DNA of 64,000 nt, taken from the NCBI GenBank assembly GCA_029961685.1, contig JARWKL010000002.1, forward strand, positions 28,426,908 through 28,490,907, given 5' to 3'. Source of the DNA: Aristolochia californica (Eukaryota > Streptophyta > Magnoliopsida > Piperales > Aristolochiaceae). The notes beneath the pieces were generated by a model. The model had not been told where the DNA came from and did no database searches. It saw only the letters and a list, made by a program, of their open reading frames with translations. This document shows, piece by piece, positions 61,144-64,000 of this stretch (its first letter is position 1; each line of letters starts with the position of its first letter). A program made the position numbers and the translations under genes.

Positions 61144-63891
61144 ATGCTACGATCAAATAGAAATCTCTTTCTTATAAAATTCCACCAAGTTATCAGGGGT
61201 TGTACTAGTGGAATTTCCAAAACATGGATAACAAAAATTTGGAGTTCATTTTTAGTGCTTGAAATAATTTTCTTCACCTACTTTTATTATAGTTTTCAAA
61301 TTTTTTCTGCATACATGAGCTCTAAAATTTTCATTTATTTTACGAGAAAAGTGGGACAAGTTTGGATTTGAAAGAAAAATTGAACATCCAAAATGGAAAT
61401 GCACAAATGCTGAGAGAGATATTCCAAAAAGTATCTCTGATTTTGAAGGATAGGAAAAAAGTGCGTTGTTTGGCTCTGGTAAATATCCAACCACACGTTA
61501 ACTTGGGAATTTAATTTTTTCTACTCATTGAAATTTTTGGATCATTAGGTCATTTCCATCTTCAACATGTTTCGGGCATGCATACCCACCACATTTAAAA
61601 CATGTTAGGATAGATTAGAAATCTATTTCTTATAAAATTTCACCAAGCTATTAGGGGTTGTATTAGAGGAATTTCCCAAACATGGATAACAAAACTTTGG
61701 AGTTCATTTTTAGTGCGTGAAATAAATTTCTTCACTTATATTTATTTTAATTTTCAAATTTTTTCTGCATACATGAACTCTAAAATTGTCATTTTGTTTC
61801 AGAGAAAAGTGGGACAACTTTGGATTTCAAAAAAAAATTGAACATCCAAAATGGAAATGCACAATTGCTGGGAGAGATAATTCCAAAAAGTATCTCTGAT
61901 TTCGAAGGAGCGGAAAAAAGTGGGTTGTTTGGCTCTGCTAAATATCCAACCACACGTTAACTTGGGAATTTAATTTTTTCTACTCCTTGAAATTTTTGGA
62001 TCATTAGGTCATTTTCATCTTCAACATGTTTCTGGCATGCATACCCACCACATTTTAAACATGTTAGGATCAATTAGAAATCTCTTTCTTACAAAATTCC
62101 ACCAAGCTCTTAGGGGTTGTTCTAGTGGAATTTTTCAAACATGGATAACAAAACTTTGGAGTACCATTTTAGTGCGTGAAATAATTTTCTTCACTTAATT
62201 TTATTATAGTTTCAAATTTTTTCTTCATAATTGAACTCTAAAATTTTTATTTTCTTTACGACAAATGAGGGTCAAGTTTTGATATGAAAAAAAAATTGAA
62301 CATCCAAAATGGAAATACACAAATGCTGAGAGAGATAATTCCAAAAAGTTTCTCTGATTTTAAAGGATAGACAAAAAGTGGGTTTTTTGGCTATTGTAAA
62401 TATCCGACCACACGTTAATTTGAGAATATAATTTTTTTCTACTGCTTGTAATTTTTTGATCATTAGTTCATTTGCATCTACAACATGTTTCTGGCATGCA
62501 TACCCACCACATTTAAAACATGTTAGGAGCAATTAGAAATCTCCTTCTTATAAAATTCCACCAAGCTATTCGGGGTTGTACCTTGTGGAATTTCCCAAAG
62601 ATGGATAATAAAACATTGGAGTTCATTTTTTGTACCTGAAGTAATTTTATTCACTTACATTTATTATAGTTTTCAAATTTTTGCTGCATACATGAACTCT
62701 AAGCTTTTCTTTTTTTTACGAGAAAAGTGGGACAAGTTTGGATTTAAAAAAAAATTATAATCCAAAATGGAAATGCACAAATGCTGAGAGAGATAATTCC
62801 AAAAAGTTTCTCTGATTTTGAAGGATAGGCTAGAAGGGGGTTGTTCGGATCTGGTAAATATCCAACCTCACGTTAACTTGAGAATTTAATTTTTTCTACT
62901 CCTTGAATTTTTTGGATCATAAGGTCATTTGCATTTTCAACATGTTTCTGGCAAGCATACCCACCACATTTAAAACTTGTTAGGATCAATTGGAAATCTC
63001 TTACTTATAAAAATCGACAAACCTATTAGGGGTTGTTCTAGTGAAATTTTCCAAACATGGATAACAAAACATTGATGTTCCATTTTAGAGCATGAAATAA
63101 TTTTCTACACTTAGTTTTATTATAGTTTTTAAATTTTTTCTTCATACATGAACTCTAAAATTTTCATTTTGTTTACGAGAAATGTGGGACCAGTTTGGAT
63201 CTGAAAAAAAAATGAACATCCAAAATAGAAAGGCACAAATGCTAAGAGAGATAATTCCAAAAATTATCTCTGATTTTGAAGGATAGACAAAAAGTGGGTT
63301 GTCTGGCTCTGGTAAATATCCAACCACACGTTAACTTGAGAATTTAATTTTTTCTACTTCTTGAAATTTATGGATCATTAGGTCATTTGCATCTTCAACA
63401 TGTTTCTGGCATGCATACCCACCACATTTAAAACATGTTAGGATCAATTAGAAATCTCATTCTTATAAATTTCCACCAAGTTATCAGGGGTTGTACTAGT
63501 GCAATTTCCCAAACATGGATAACAAAACTTTGGATTTCATTTTTAGTGCATGACATAATTTTCTTCACTTACATTTATTATAGTTTTCAAATTTTTTCTT
63601 CGTACATGAGCTCTAAAATTTTCATTTTGTTTACGAGAAAAGTGGGACAAGTTTGGATTTGAAAAAAAAAATTGAACATCCAAAATGGAAATGCACAAAT
63701 GCTGAGAGTGATAATTCCAAAAAGTATCACTGATTTTGAAGGATAGGCAAAAAGAGGGTTGTTTGGCTTTGGTAAATATCCAACCACTCGTTAACTTGAG
63801 AATTTAATTTTTTCTACTCGAAATTTTTGGATCATTAGGTCATTTGCTTCTTCAACATGTTTCTGGCATGCATACCCACCACATTTAAAAC
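61144..63891 (+). repeat. ~4.12 kb higher-order repeat, copy 2
   Basis: Counterpart of 57026-59770. The pairing is weakest in the first monomer, which shares AGTTATCAGGGGTTG with 56566 rather than with 57026. The true boundary therefore probably lies inside it, near 61300. The last pair (59313/63435) shares AGTTATC and ATGAGCTCTAAA. Confidence 0.75.
63435..63891 (+). repeat. Representative short monomer (457 bp)
   Basis: A reference unit for subfamily C/C'. In order it has TTAGGATCAATTAGAAATC, CTTATAAATTTCCACC, GGTTGTACTAGTG, AACATGGATAACAAAAC, GTGCATGACATAATTTTC, TTCACTTACATTTATTATAG, ATTTTGTTTACGAGAAAAG, GTGGGACAAGTTTGG, a GA9 tract, TTGAACATCCAAAATGG, CACAAATGCTGAGAG, AAAAAGTATC, TGATTTTGAAGGATAGGC, AGGGTTGTTTGGC, TAAATATCCAACCAC, CGTTAACTTGAG, TTTTTTCTACTC, GGATCATTAGGTCATTTGC and the palindrome cluster. 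Confidence 0.9.
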
Positions 63892-63896
63892 ATGTT
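63854..63896. repeat. Conserved palindrome cluster in each monomer (example)
   Basis: Two copies of the perfect palindrome AACATGTT (63854-63861 and 63889-63896) flank a GCATGC palindrome (63866-63871), with 35 bp between copies. In subfamily A the spacing is about 3 bp shorter, because TATCCATATTT replaces TATCCACCACATTT. The cluster is among the best conserved parts of the monomer across the window. It could be a protein-binding site, but that is inference. Confidence 0.7.
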
Positions 63897-64000
63897 AGGA
63901 TTAATTAGAAATCTCTTTCTTAAAAAATTCCACCAAGCTACAAGGGGTTGTACTAGTGGAATTTCCCAAAAATGGATATGAAAACTTTGGATTTCATTTT

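Larger units (their letters stand above)
1..64000 (+). repeat. Satellite DNA array filling the whole window
   Basis: A single AT-rich tandem repeat family covers every base I read. The same ordered landmarks recur without interruption: AACATGTT, GCATGC, a second AACATGTT, GGATCAATTAG, CTTATAAAATTCCACC, ACTAGTGGAATTTCCC, TTCTTCACTTACATTTATTA, a GA7-9TTGAACATCC tract, GAGAGATAATTCC, AAAAAGTGGGTTGTTTGG, CACGTTAACTTGAG and GGATCATTAGGTC. All 127 registered monomers have the same orientation; I found no inverted copy and no foreign insertion. The first and last bases lie inside monomers, so the array is longer than the window. No gene-like sequence interrupts it. Family identity is unrecognised; a centromeric, pericentromeric or subtelomeric role is inference from organisation only. 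Confidence 0.98.
55652..64000 (+). repeat. Subfamily C' monomers (457-460 bp)
   Basis: Anchors are 55652, 56110, 56566, 57026, 57483, 57941, 58398, 58855, 59313, 59771, 60231, 60686, 61144, 61602, 62061, 62520, 62977, 63435 and 63892. Most have AATTTTTTCTTCATACATGA or AATTTTTTCTGCATACATGA where earlier C monomers have AATTTTTTTGCATACATGA. A subset has ATGAGCTCTAAA. The array continues past the window edge in the middle of the monomer at 63892. Confidence 0.85.

Noticed and set aside
1..64000. CRISPR array or phage-like direct repeats
   Set aside because: The repeats are 457-675 bp and contiguous, with no unique spacers between short repeats and no cas-like genes.
1..64000. Telomeric repeats, rRNA or tRNA genes within the array
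   Set aside because: I found no run of TTTAGGG or TTAGGG, no rRNA-like conserved stretch and no cloverleaf-like segment with A and B boxes.
1..64000. CENP-B box-like motif
   Set aside because: I found no match to the essential core of the mammalian CENP-B box in the conserved parts of the monomer.
1..64000. Inverted monomers or palindromic array arms
   Set aside because: All 127 registered anchors are on the same strand; no reversed copy of the landmarks was seen.
1..64000. Nucleosome-phasing reading (457 as about three units, 675 as about four)
   Set aside because: The implied units (about 152 and 169 bp) differ, and I see no internal sub-repeat of that size, so the arithmetic alone is not evidence.

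Overview
The whole 64 kb window is one tandem satellite-DNA array. Every monomer lies head to tail in the same orientation, and the array runs off both ends of the window. I see no protein-coding gene, rRNA, tRNA, CRISPR array, transposon or other non-satellite sequence. The many 60-135 codon open frames are the same few stretches of the monomer read repeatedly and are not called as genes. Strongly AT-rich DNA, long monomers, nested higher-order repeats and poly-G tracts fit a nuclear heterochromatic block (centromeric, pericentromeric or subtelomeric) of a eukaryote. A plant is my guess from monomer size only. I do not recognise the family by sequence, so neither species nor chromosomal position can be stated.

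I registered the array on one conserved point, the atg (or variant) of the motif AACATGTTAGGATCAATTAG, and found 127 anchors from position 26 to 63892. Layout: (1) 1-19777, a long-monomer domain with a modal period of about 675 bp. Its monomers carry an extra ~200 bp module with a G-run (usually 5-14 G, up to 33). Spacing is irregular, with several truncated or chimeric monomers. (2) 19778-26477, a short-monomer domain (B) with a period of about 470 bp, lacking the module. (3) 26478-55651, a shorter subfamily (C) with a period of 456-458 bp and clear higher-order repeat (HOR) structure. (4) 55652-64000, a variant of C (C') with its own ~4.12 kb HOR.

Recent amplification is superimposed on this. 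A 2925/2927 bp segment is tandemly duplicated almost perfectly at 3952-9803, the two copies differing in the part I compared only by a poly-G length. A 2.33 kb segment at 27083-29412 recurs 4107 bp downstream at ~99.5% identity. Between 35.6 and 48.4 kb, monomers recur in a fixed order of seven types; two complete 3193 bp units are present, along with units changed by whole-monomer gain, loss and hybrid monomers. The main result is therefore evolutionary: one array preserves a stepwise shortening series (675, 470, 457 bp), the junction between its families, and the marks of unequal exchange.
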